NCBI RefSeq assembly: GCF_000189635.1
Contig: NW_002476364.1
Span: 186,001-250,000 of the forward strand
Length of the DNA: 64,000 nt
Reading direction: 5' to 3'
From: Tetrahymena thermophila SB210
Lineage: Eukaryota; Ciliophora; Oligohymenophorea; Hymenostomatida; Tetrahymenidae
Of the stretch, positions 51,778-62,902 are shown one piece after another. Made by a program: the position numbers and the translations under genes. How positions within the stretch are numbered: the stretch's first letter is position 1; every line of letters begins with the position of its first letter. The notes beneath the pieces were generated by a model. It saw only the letters and a list, made by a program, of their open reading frames with translations. It searched no databases and was not told the DNA's origin.

Positions 51778-54662
51778 TCATGGTTTATAACTTGTATTTG
51801 CTATCACTAACTTTTTTAATTTAAGAAATTTATTCCTTTCTTATAAGAACTCATTTTTAGAAAAGTCATGAATCCTTTAATAATTTATAATTATATAAAA
51901 TATTATAAAATAGTCAGCTTTATTTATACTTAAATAGCTTTTATTCTTTTAATTTGGTTATCATAATTTATTCTACTTTAACTCAATTAAGTAAAATAAA
52001 CTATTTTGAAAAATTATTAATTAATTATTGCTCTATAATTAATAATAAAAAAAAATAATCTATTTACATAAGTTAAAGTATCAAATATTTTAGGTTTTAG
52101 CACCTTAATATCGAAGAACTTAAATTAGATAATTCTTATTAATTAATATCGTTATACCTTTTTATTATAAAACTTGAAGAGAAGAAGGACAAGAATAATA
52201 AAAACAATAAATTTAAATAAAATAAAAAAATAAAATTAAAGAAATTAATTTTATAATTAATCAGAATGAATAAAAAAATAAATTGAAAAAATTTTACGAT
52301 AAATCAAGATTCAAAAACTTGAGGTTTATACATTTTTACAAGATTTAACATAATTCTTCTATTCCTTCTTCACTTATATCAGTTTATCTGTTTATAAAAA
52401 AATTATTTGTTTGCAAATAAATAACAAAGAAATTAATATATAAAATAAAATCTTTAAATTCAATATTAAAAATTCATTAATTGAAAAATTAATAATTGTA
52501 GGAATTTATATATATTCACATATGAGTAATGAATGTATACAATCAGTGGCGATAATTCTTAGAATTTTTTTATTCCTTAACGTATAATTTTTTCAAAATA
52601 ATTGTTTAAAGTATAAAATTGATCGTCTTAAATATTTTTAAAATTTATTTTATCAATAACAACAATAAAATTAGCTTTAAAAATTATTAGGTGAATAAAT
52701 TACATTTGTATGAAAAAGCAATTTCTTCATTAAATTTTTAAAATAATTAGCCTAAAATATTATTTTTTGACATTTTTACACCAGGAAATCAGAATTATGA
52801 GCACTAAAAATAATAAAAATTAAAATATATTTACGAGGCATCAAGAGTCAACATTGTAAGATTAGTACAAGTCTACAACCAAAATATTAAATCTAATGCC
52901 CCTTCACCATTAATTTGATTATTCCTTTTAAAATATTTATTGTAATGAATATGTTTGTTTGTTTATTTGTTTTTTTGTTTCTTTGTTTGTTTCTTTGTTT
53001 GTATTTAGAAGTATAATCAAAGAAAATTAAAATTTCAAACACAAACAAATGAAATATTAAATAAAAATCTATATAAAACAAATAAATATGTTTTTATTTA
53101 TTTTACCTGACATTAAAAATCACATTTATGATTTTAGTTTATTTAACTAGCTAATCATTTGAATTTGATTTATCTTTGCGAATTAGATTTTCTCTTTTTA
53201 GATTTTGATAGACATTTTAAAAAGGAATTATTAAATAGCTAAGTTAAATTAAAATTAAAACATAATTTTTTTTGCTTAATATTTTTTAATAATAAGTTAA
53301 AAGCAAAATAAATTAAAATAAATAAATATTTCAGGATTTAATACTCTAAATTAAGATTCAAACTAAGGAGATTGCGACATTATACTAAAGCACAAATTAA
53401 TTAATAAGCTCCTATAGATTTAATCTAATTTTCGCTTTTGATAATATTAATTAATTTATGATTTGAATTTGGTAAGTGGGATCTTATAATCAGAATTTAA
53501 AAGAATAAAAAATAATTAAAACTAAAAAAAACAAACAATATGTTTTACCTAACATCTAGAGTTAAATCTTAGAGATTCAAACATTATTATAATAATGAAG
53601 CTAACTCGAACGCACCTCTTTCATCTATAGAACTGATTTTATTTAAAAAAAAGCCTTAATATTTGATATTGAAAGGAATCTTAAACTTAATTATATATAA
53701 ATATATTTTAGTTTTTATCAAATTACAGACAATAAAATAAATTAATTATTTTAGTTTTTTATAAATTTATTTTTATACTTGAAATCCTCCTATATTTTCA
53801 ACAATCTCCCCAAATTTGTTAAACCCGCTTTCAGCACGAAAAAAAAATGTTTATAGGCAAATGAATATTTTTTTGGGTGGGAATATAAGAAAATATGTGG
53901 TATAATAATAAAAATTATACGTTTTTATTAGTTTAATAGCCAAATATAAAAGATTTGTGCTATTAATAAAGGTATTAGTAAAGAGTGTTATTTGCATAGG
54001 TGTTATTCTGAAACCCCTTTTATTTATTTAAATAAAAAATTTTTTAACTTATTTGTTAAGAAGTAAACTAAAATTTTAATATTTTGTTTAATCTAAACAA
54101 AGAGAATATCCACAATTAAAATAAAATCACATTAGAAAGCACAATAAGAAAATCAAAAATGGAATATTTCTAGCTTCATATTAATTCGTATTACACTAAC
54201 AAGTTATATTAATTAATAGTTTTTACTTTATTTCAAGTTTAAGATTTAAGAGATTAGTGAATTATATCAAGAAAAGGGCTAATCTTTTTAAATCATATTC
54301 ATCCTTATCTTCAAAATAAGAGCATGCTTGTTCTTTAGAATAAATATATCTTTTATCATAATATAATTAAAATTTATATCAATCCACATAAGAAAATATT
54401 ATTGATTGATTTAACATAATATAAATAATAAATTAGAATAAATAAAAGTAAATGTCAATAAAATTAAAACTTAAAGAAAATTTTAAATTTACTTTTTTAG
54501 CTTTTCAAAATTTTAATCAAGAATGCATATAACTGTTTAATTCGATATACGAGAATAATTTTAAAGCTTTATTTATGTTAAAATTAAGTAAAAAGTATTT
54601 TTATGTAATTAATTAGCTACATCTATTATTTGACTCTCAAAACATTTTTTCAATTCTATCAT
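51778..54662 (-). CDS. LRR protein, copy 1 (ten exons)
   Basis: Minus exons: 54662-54493, 54349-54227, 54016-53921, 53632-53549, 53434-53345, 53193-53107, 52924-52835, 52387-52298, 52157-52068 and 51874-51778 (TGA). Total 338 aa. Exon 1 (MIELKKCFESQIID...) and exon 2 (YIYSKEQACSYFEDKDEYDL) form an N-terminal region; each later exon encodes one LRR, e.g. ENQIKSIGAYQLICALVQCR and NNQINGEGALDLIFWLQTCT. The last exon ends KFLKLKKLVIANTSYKP. Every junction uses the same codon phase. A further exon-like stretch (53827-53779) would break the frame here and is left out. Some exons have drifted from the LRR consensus, but I see no stop or frameshift. Role unknown; LRRs are protein-binding. A chance expectation for ten phase-matched exons is very low. 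Confidence 0.82.
52953..53003. repeat. GTTT-type simple repeat in an LRR intron
   Basis: GTTTGTTT/GTTTCTTT run (plus strand) inside the intron between the exons 53193-53107 and 52924-52835. Confidence 0.8.
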
Positions 54663-55082
54663 TTTTACTCCCTACTTTAATTTATAAAACTATTTTTTGT
54701 AATTTAATCAATTATTATAATCAAACATAAACAAATCAACTTTTTAAATAATAGCTTTCTAATAAAAATTTGGAAAAAATACTTTTATTTTATATTATTT
54801 TTTTCAAATTAATAAATAGAAAATATTTAAATTAAAAACACTTTTATTTTTTCTTAATTTATTATTTTTATCTATATTAATATACATATAAATATAAATA
54901 TTTGATTGGATATATTTACTGTAATTTCTTGATTAGCATCTTTAAGATACTACTATCAACAAAAAACAAAGAATTAATTTTCAAATTTATTTGATAGGTT
55001 TTCCAGAATTTTTTAGCTAAAAAATTCTGGAAATTAAGATTCACTCATAATTGAATGAAAATATAAATTTTATGCTTAAATT

Positions 55083-55294
55083 TTAAACCATATTCATCTT
55101 AATCTTCAAAATAGAGCGCATACTTATTCTTTATAATAAATATATCTTTTATTATAATATAAATAAAGTATATTTCAAAACAATTAAGAAAATATTATTG
55201 ATTGATTTAACATAATCAAAAAAATTAGAATTAAATAAAAGTGTAAAAATAAATCTATTATTTGACTATCAAAACATTTTTTCAATTCTAGCAT
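55083..55294 (-). pseudogene. dead second copy of the LRR gene 5' end
   Basis: Sequence at about 54990-55720 repeats about 54180-54950. It includes a second exon-1-like start (ATG at 55294, MLELKKCFDSQIID) and an exon-2-like piece at 55155-55083 whose frame is broken by a one-base change before the Tyr-Phe-Glu motif. No further LRR exons follow. It is a partial duplicate of the 5' end of the gene at 51778-54662 lying directly upstream of it. Confidence 0.78.
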
Positions 55295-55933
55295 TTTTAC
55301 TCTCTACTTTAATTTTTAGAAACAATTTTTTGTCATTAAATAAATTATAAAAATCAAAGATAAGCAAATCAACTTTAGATAATAGCTTTAAAATCAAAAT
55401 TTTTTGCTATTTTATTTATTCAAAATTAACTATTTCATGTAAGTTTCTTTTGACATAATAATGTAAATAAATTAACTTTAGAAAATAGTTTTCAAATAAA
55501 AAACTCTAATAAATTAATAGAAAATATTTTCATTAATATTTACTTTTATTTATTCAAAAATTAATTATTTTTATCTAAATTTCTACTGGCATAAAAATTT
55601 GATCTAAGTTAGTCAAATTTCAATAAGCAAATAAGTTGAATAGAGTAAGTAATATGTATAAATATAAATATTTGATTGGATATATATTCTATTATTTCTT
55701 GATTAGAATCTTTAATAAATAACAATACCACTGTCTACAAAAAAGAAAGAATTAATTAAATCTCAATTTATATCTCTACTAAAGATTGTAATAGAGTCAA
55801 TAATAATCAATGAAATGCTATATTTAAATTATATATTATTTTAAGCCTTTTTTATTTGATTTTCTGTCTAATAATTCTTATGATATTACAAATTTTTGAT
55901 AAAATTAATTAATTTTGATTAAAACTTTGTGAT

Positions 55934-57097
55934 ATGGAAATTGAAAGTGATAATAAATAATAAAAATCTAGGAAAGATGAATAAATATTTTATGAAACAA
56001 GAATACAAAAAGTAAACCCAAACATAAGTAAAAAGAAATAAAAAAAGAGATTAAAACTACAATGGTCTCCAATAATAACTAAAACTTTGGAACCTGATGA
56101 AAGTCCTATTTTTATTTATAACTTTTTTAGAATGATGAAAAGTTATGATGATAACAATTATGAAAGATTTAATAATTATGGATACTAAGATGCGGGTATA
56201 GGCATTATTGAATAAATAAAACTTGATAAAGTGAATGAAACCATAGATATCTCAATGACTACATATTCTTAAGGAATCGTTAATTTTAGGCACTTAATTA
56301 AAATGTATAAATCTTATTAACATTAAAAGTATTACGAATTGGCTTAGGTTCTGCAAGAATACTAAAAGTGGGCTGATAAAATCTAAGCTTGTAGATATTA
56401 AATGTAAAAATCTGAGCTATAGAATGAAGATTTGCTTGAATTAAACTAATTCTAATTTTAATAATTTCAAAAAATAGCTAAGGAGTGGACAAATGCTTAA
56501 TATGAAGATTAGTTGTATGACTTTATTATTGGTTATTTTGATTATAAAACATTATGCCCAGTATTAAAAATGCAAGTAATTTCTAAAAACTTATCGTTAT
56601 TTGTAGGGAATGGCTTTGAAGAAACATATAATAGCATTTCTAATCAAAAAAATAAGGATTTTTTTAGTTTCTTTGTTAGAGATTCCAAATTCGATGGTAT
56701 GTATTAGCTAGAGAAAACTATTAAATATATAAACTAGACAATTAATTATCAAGAAGATTTTTTAATTGATGAAGAACTTACAACAGTAGAAGGCTATGTA
56801 ATTCCTGTTAAGAAATCTATGAAATTTATTTTTTATAATTAAATCACCAACCAATTGTAAAAAGAACCTTACTAGTATTTTATAATAAGTCATGGTTATA
56901 ATGTTGAACCTCAATGGATTAAATTTCTATTAGAAAAGAGGAGCAGCCAAAGGAAACCAACACTTGATTAAAATAGCATCACTAAGCTAAACATAGTGAA
57001 AGAGTTGTAAAATTTCGATTATAACTGTTAAAAAGAGTATTTTATTGAAAAATATTATAATCAACAATTAAATTAATTTATTTAAATTTAAGATTGA
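55934..57097 (+). CDS. X2-family protein, copy 1 (function unknown)
   Basis: Single exon, 387 aa, ATG 55934 to TGA 57095-57097. A basic N-terminus (KKKQKKRLKLQWSP) is followed by PIFIYNFFRMMKSYDDNNYE, DAGIGIIEQIKLDKVNETID, FRHLIKMYKSYQHQKYYELA, a Gln-rich helical stretch, VISKNLSLFVGNGFEETYNS, DFFSFFVRDSKFDGMY, and a C-terminal YFIEKYYNQQLNQ. The order and spacing match X1 proteins (57701) and the X2 copy at 62903, so the frame is real. I do not recognise the family. The basic cluster could be a nuclear signal. Tight linkage with an X1 gene and an LRR gene in both duplicated units may reflect co-duplication only. Confidence 0.87.
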
Positions 57098-57700
57098 AAT
57101 TTAAATATTAAAATATTTTAATTTTATAAACATTTATAAAGAAAGTGTTTCAAAAACTTCTTTTTAACTCATGAAATTGAAAAAATAACTCTAAATATAT
57201 TTTTTTTTAATTAATATTTTATGTTTTTATAAAAACACTAAATAATTAAAATACAAAAATTAGCTAAAATAATTATAAAGGCCAAAATTTTTGGAAAAAA
57301 AAGATTTTTATTTTGCCTTAATTAATGAGGGTTTATAATAAATGATTATTTAAGTTTAGCTTTTCAAATTCAATTGAATCAGATTTTATTAAGATGAATT
57401 TAAATAATATTCTATTTTTTTAGTTTTTTAAATTTAAAATACTTTGATTTTTGAATTTCGTGAAAAAGTTACTGTCCTCTCTTTCTCTCTTTTTATTTTA
57501 TTGCATTTATAAGTCTGCATTTAATATAAACAATTTTTAAAGTAAGATTTTTTTTTTTCAGAATAAGATTAATAAAACAACAATTAATTTACTGTTTTGT
57601 CTATTTTGATTAATAAACTTTAGATAATTCAAGCTTTTAAAAACAAAAAAATAACAAAAATCAAGAAATAGTCGTAGAACTAAATAACCAATATTAAAAA
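57098..57700. other. intergenic; second copy of the X1 upstream region
   Basis: The stretch from about 57280 resembles 49625-50066 base by base with moderate divergence, and defines the start of the second duplicated unit. Confidence 0.6.
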
Positions 57701-58909
57701 ATGGAATAATAATCTAGTTAAAGTTAAATTATTTCTTAATACTCAACAAGTATTTAATCGGAGAAAGATTCTTCAACGGATAAAGAAGAAAAAAATAAGA
57801 TTATAGTGCGTTAGTAAGGTAAGATATGTAAAAAAAGAAGGAAAAGAAGAGTTAGATTGATTGGGGTTCCTCTAATAATTAGAAATATATTGCAAACAAA
57901 TTCTGATCCAATATACGTTTATTATCTCATTAAAATGATGAAAAGATATGATCCCGATGAGTTAGAGAAATATAAGTATTTTGGTATTCAGTCAGCTGGA
58001 GTTGGAAGAATAGTAAGCATCTAATTAGATAAAATTAATAGATTTATTGACATTGAGCTAAATATGTAATCGCTTGGAGATCAAAATTTTTAGCATCTAA
58101 TTTAACTTTATAAATCTTATTAAAATTAAGATTATTTTGATCTCGCTGTACTTTTGGAATAATATCAATATCACGTTTACTTATAATTTAATAAAAGTTT
58201 ATCCTTATTGGGATTATAAGATTATAACTTGCCAAATCTATAAACTAAAATAGATGAAGAATTCATTGATTTTGAGAGAAGTGTAAAAAATTGGGCTAAC
58301 AAAACTAGAGAAAGTGAAATCATGATAATAGCTCTGGGCAATATAAATTTAGAAAAAAAATTCCCATAATTAAAAAAATAAATATTTTCATAAAATTTGA
58401 TTAATTTTGTAAGCGGAGATTTGTAAACAACTTACGAAAAAATTATTAATTATAAAAATTATGATTTCCTTACAAATTTTTTAAGAGACTTAGATGAAAT
58501 AGGGGGAAATGGAAGGGAGGAAATGGAAAGATCTAAATTTATCTTAAAACAGTCAATGAAAGATTTTAATGAATTTGAGTTTGAGTTTGAAGATAAAATC
58601 ATAACTTTGGATGGATTTAAGTTACCTTGTAAAATAAAAGTCGAATTATTCTTCTATGATAATGAAACAAAATAAATATCTAAGAAACCTGGATTATATT
58701 ATTTTTTAGTAAATCATTTAAATTTTGATCTGGAAGTAATATAGTATTTAATTGAAATGCGCCTGAAAAATCAATAAAATAGTTTATAAATTTTCAACTA
58801 AACATTCAGAGAAGCATATGATCACATGAACTTTGAGTATTAATGCTATTAAGAGTATTTTTTAGAGAAATTTTATAACAATAAAAGACATTATCTTGAT
58901 TTTAATTGA
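57701..58909 (+). CDS. X1-family protein, intact copy (function unknown)
   Basis: Single exon, 402 aa, ATG 57701 to TGA 58907-58909. Residues 1-45 are Ser/Gln-rich. A strong basic cluster KKRRKRRVRLIGVPLIIRN follows and could be a nuclear-localisation or nucleic-acid-binding patch. Then PIYVYYLIKMMKRYDPDELE, QSAGVGRIVSIQLDKINRFI, FQHLIQLYKSYQNQDYFDLA, NLINFVSGDLQTTYEKIINY, FLTNFLRDLDEIGGNGREEM, LPCKIKVELFFYD and a C-terminal QEYFLEKFYNNKRHYLDFN. X2 proteins share the same block order at clearly lower identity, so X1 and X2 descend from an older duplication. No known domain is recognised. Its tandem partner at 50067 is a pseudogene. Confidence 0.88.
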
Positions 58910-59527
58910 AAATAAATACACATTACCCATTTTATTATATTAATTATAGAAATATATATATATTATGTAATCACATACATTTATTTACTTTTTTTAAAAG
59001 CTAATAATTCTATCACCCAACATTTTATATCTAAAATAATTAATTAATCAAAATTTCATAGACTATTTTAACCGAAAAAATAAAAATCATTATCTTAATA
59101 TAAATAGGTAAAATATTTGTTTTAAATTAAATAACAAAATCATTAACTAAGTGTAAAAAAATAAAATATTTATATTAGTTTAAAAAAACCAAATGTTTAT
59201 TTGAATATTATTAAACCAACATTCTAAAAATATTGATTGATACAAATATAAATAATTTAAATATACTAAAAATAAATATAATGAAATATCATTTAGATAG
59301 TGTATATATAGCAGCAATAGCTCAGGTATAAAAATTTGTTTATGTAAAATTATACTCATTCTAACCAAAATATTTAATAAAGTTGTTAGTAAGGATGTAA
59401 TTATAATTTTAACTGTTAAGTGATACATATGTCTTTTAATTTTATAATTTTTAGCAATAAGTTTATAATTGATATATTAAATGTTTGAAGAACTTTGCTT
59501 CTACTCACCTTTTGTATAGACAGATAT

Positions 59528-62496
59528 TCACATATAAGAATTAATATTTGTTATTACTAGCTTATTTAATTTAAGAAACTTATTCCTTTCTTTTAAGAAC
59601 TAATTTTTCGAAAATTCATTGCTCCTTTAATAATTTATTATAAAAAAACATATTATAATATAGTCAATTTTTTTAATAATAAATAGCTATTATTGTTTGA
59701 ATTTATCTTTCACTATGATAATTTATTCAATAGTTTGAAAAACTTGAAAATTAATAACTGAATTAGTTAGTTGCAGGTAAAATATAAAAAGTAAATAATT
59801 AATTTACCTAAGAAAGAGTATCAAATTTATAAGGTTTTAGCACATTAATAAAGAGGAACTTAAATTAGACAAATCTTATTAACTAATATTGTTAAACCTT
59901 TTTATATAAAAAACATATAAATAACTTGAAAAAAAGAAGTACGAGAATAATAAAAATAATAAATTTAAAGAAAATAAACTAAAAGAAATCTATCTACTTT
60001 ATAATCAATCAATCAATCAATCAATCATACATTCATGATGAAAAAAAAATAAATTGAAAAATATTTTACGATAAATTAAGATTCAAAGCTTTGAGATTTA
60101 TGCATTTTTATAAAACTAAGCATAATTCTTATATTCCTAATTCACTCATTTAAGTTTGTCTTTTTATAAATAAATAAATAAATAATTTATTTGTTGGCAA
60201 ATAAATAACAAGAAGTATAAAAAATGAAATTGATTAATTAAATATTATTCTTAAAATTTATTAATTTTAAAATTAGAAATTCTAGGAAAATACAAATATG
60301 AAAAAATAAATAATCAGCGGCTGGCTGGCGATAATTTTTAGACAATTTTTCATTATTTCTTTCTCGAATGATTTATAAAAATAATTGTCTAAAGTATAAA
60401 ATTCATAGTATAAATAACAGTTTTAAAGTTAGTATTAAAAATTATAATGTATGTAGTAAATTAATTATATTTGTATGAATTAAAATTTCTTAAATTAATA
60501 TTCTAAAATATTATTTATTTTTGCCATTTTGACATTAGGAAAAGAGAATTAATTATTAATAGGGAAAATAATAAGAATTAAAATATTTTTACGAAGCATC
60601 AATATCCAGCATTATAAGATTAGAACAAGTCTACAACCAGAAAATTAAACCTAATGCTCCTTCATCATTAATTTGATTATTCCTATTGGAATATTATTTT
60701 AATTTATTTGTATGTACATAGAAGTATAACCAAAGAAGACAAATAAAAGTGAAAATATTAAATCTAAACATAAAAATTATCAAATAAAAATCTAAATAAA
60801 GCAAATAATTTTTATTTATTAAAATTATTTTAGATATTATAAAATCTTAACTTCTTATTTAATGTTATTTGATTAAATAAATAAATAAATCTGAAATATG
60901 TTTGTTTAAAATGTTTTACCTAACATTTAAAATCACATTTAAGAGTTTAGTTTATTTAACAAGCTTATTCTTTAGGTTCTATATATCTTAGTCAATTAAA
61001 TTTGATCTTTTCAGATTTTCATAGATATTTTAAAAAAGGAATAACTAACTATAAAATCTCAATTTAATTAAAATTAAAGCAGAATTTTGTTTTAAAGAGT
61101 AAATAAAAGCCAAATAAACTAAAATAAGTATTTCAAAATTTACTACTCTAAATTGAGGTTTAATTTTAGGAGATTACAACATTATGCTAAAGTGCAAATT
61201 AATTAATAAGCTCCTCTAGATTCAATTTAATTTTCGCTTTTTATAATATTAATTATGATTTTAAATTTGGAAATTAAATGAAATGCAAAGTTTAAAAATT
61301 ATGTAGAATAAATCAAATATAATTAGAATTAAATAGAAATAAGATAAAAAATGAAGAGTAGAGTATTTATTTATTTGTTACCTAATACCTAGAGTTAAAT
61401 TTTAGAGATTCATGCATTATCGTAGTAATAAAGCTAATTCGGACGCACCATTTTCTTTGATAAAACTGATTTTAAAATTAATTTTAAAAGAAAATTAGCC
61501 CAAATATTTGATATTGAAAGTAAGTAATCTTATTAAACTTAAATATATTTGGGTAATGACCAATTAAAAGCAATAAAATAAATCATTTTAGTTTTTTATA
61601 AATTAATTTTTATACTTTAAATCCTCTTATATTTTAGACAGTCTACCTAAGTTAAACCCACTTTCGGCATCAGATTAAACCAAAAAAATTTTAAAGGTCA
61701 ATATTGAAGTGGATGGAAATATAGGAAAATGTACAGTATAAAAATAAAAAATATACGTTTTTATGAATATAATAGTCAAATTTAAGAGGTTAGCGCAATT
61801 AATAAAGGTATTAGCAAAGCATTTTATTTCCTATACCCCAATTTTGAAGCCCCTTTTATTTAAATCAAAATTTATAAGCTTTTTTGCAAAGAAGTAAACT
61901 AAAATTTTAATTTTTTGTTTCTTTAAAACTAAACATATGAGAGCATTCACAATTAAATTATCCAAATAAACTCAAATTAGAAAGCAAAAAAAAAAAAATT
62001 CTATTGTTTTAATTGTTTTTGATTATCCTGATTAGAATCATGCTTATAAGTAAAATGAATTGCTAGTTTTTACATTATTTAGAGTTTGAGATTTAAGAGA
62101 TTAGTGCATTTTATCAAAATAGTAGCTAAACTTTTTAAATCATATTCATCCTAACCTTCAAAATAAGTGCATAATTATTCTTTAGAATAAATATAACTTT
62201 TATTATAGTACAAACAAAATAAATATAAAAAAACAATTAAAAAAATATCATTAAAGTGAATTAAATGATTAAAATTAATTTAAAAGTATAGCAAAAATTA
62301 AACAAAAAGAATATTTAAACTTAATTTACTTTTTCATCTTTTCAATATTCTAATGAAGAATTTATATTTCAGTATAGTTAGATATTTGAGGACAATTATA
62401 AAACTAAATTTACGTTAAAATTAAAAGTAAAAAATATTTTAGGTAATTATCTACATCTGTTATTTGATTGTAAAAACATTTTTTCAATTCTAGCAT
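59528..62496 (-). CDS. LRR protein, copy 2 (ten exons, possibly eleven)
   Basis: Minus exons: 62496-62330, 62196-62074, 61852-61757, 61465-61382, 61236-61147, 61006-60920, 60682-60593, 60159-60070, 59897-59808 and 59624-59528 (TGA). Total 337 aa. An optional 45-nt exon (61660-61616) keeps the frame here, but its counterpart in copy 1 does not, so I doubt it. Exon 2 encodes YIYSKEQLCTYFEGQDEYDL; each later exon carries one LRR, e.g. FIKENGASELALLLRQCMNL, ENQIESRGAYQLICTLAQCC, NNQINDEGALGLIFWLQTCS. The terminal exon ends NKFLKLNKLVITNINSYM. Exon sizes match copy 1 (51778-54662) exactly except exon 1, which is 3 nt shorter. Function unknown; protein binding is likely from the LRR fold. Confidence 0.84.
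60003..60027. repeat. AATC tetranucleotide run in an LRR intron
   Basis: Six AATC units in the intron between exons 60159-60070 and 59897-59808 of LRR copy 2. The matching intron of copy 1 lacks it. Confidence 0.9.
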
Positions 62497-62902
62497 TTTT
62501 TCTCCCTAATTTATTTTTGGAAACAGTTTGTTTTCATTTAATAAAAAATAAATATAAATTATCAAAGATTAACAATTAAATAGATTAATAAGCTTTGAAA
62601 ACTATTTAGTTAACTACAACAATAATACACAATAGTTTATTAATTTAAAATACTTTTAGTTCTTTTAACATAATAATTTGATTTAGGTTAGTAAAATTTC
62701 AGTATAAAAAATAAATTCCAAATACAATTCAGATATTATTGGTAATAAAAATGTAAATATAAATATTTGATTGGATATCTATTTTTTTTAATTATCTATT
62801 TTAAGTGTTTGCAATTTTTTCTGTCTATAATTTCTTAAGATTTATAGAAAAAAATATAAATTTTTGATAGGATTAATTAAGTTTGATGAATATTTTTGTG
62901 TT

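Noticed and set aside
59180-59428. Minus-strand 82-aa hydrophobic ORF
   Set aside because: It lies just beyond the TGA of LRR copy 2; no counterpart is kept in copy 1, so it is not conserved.
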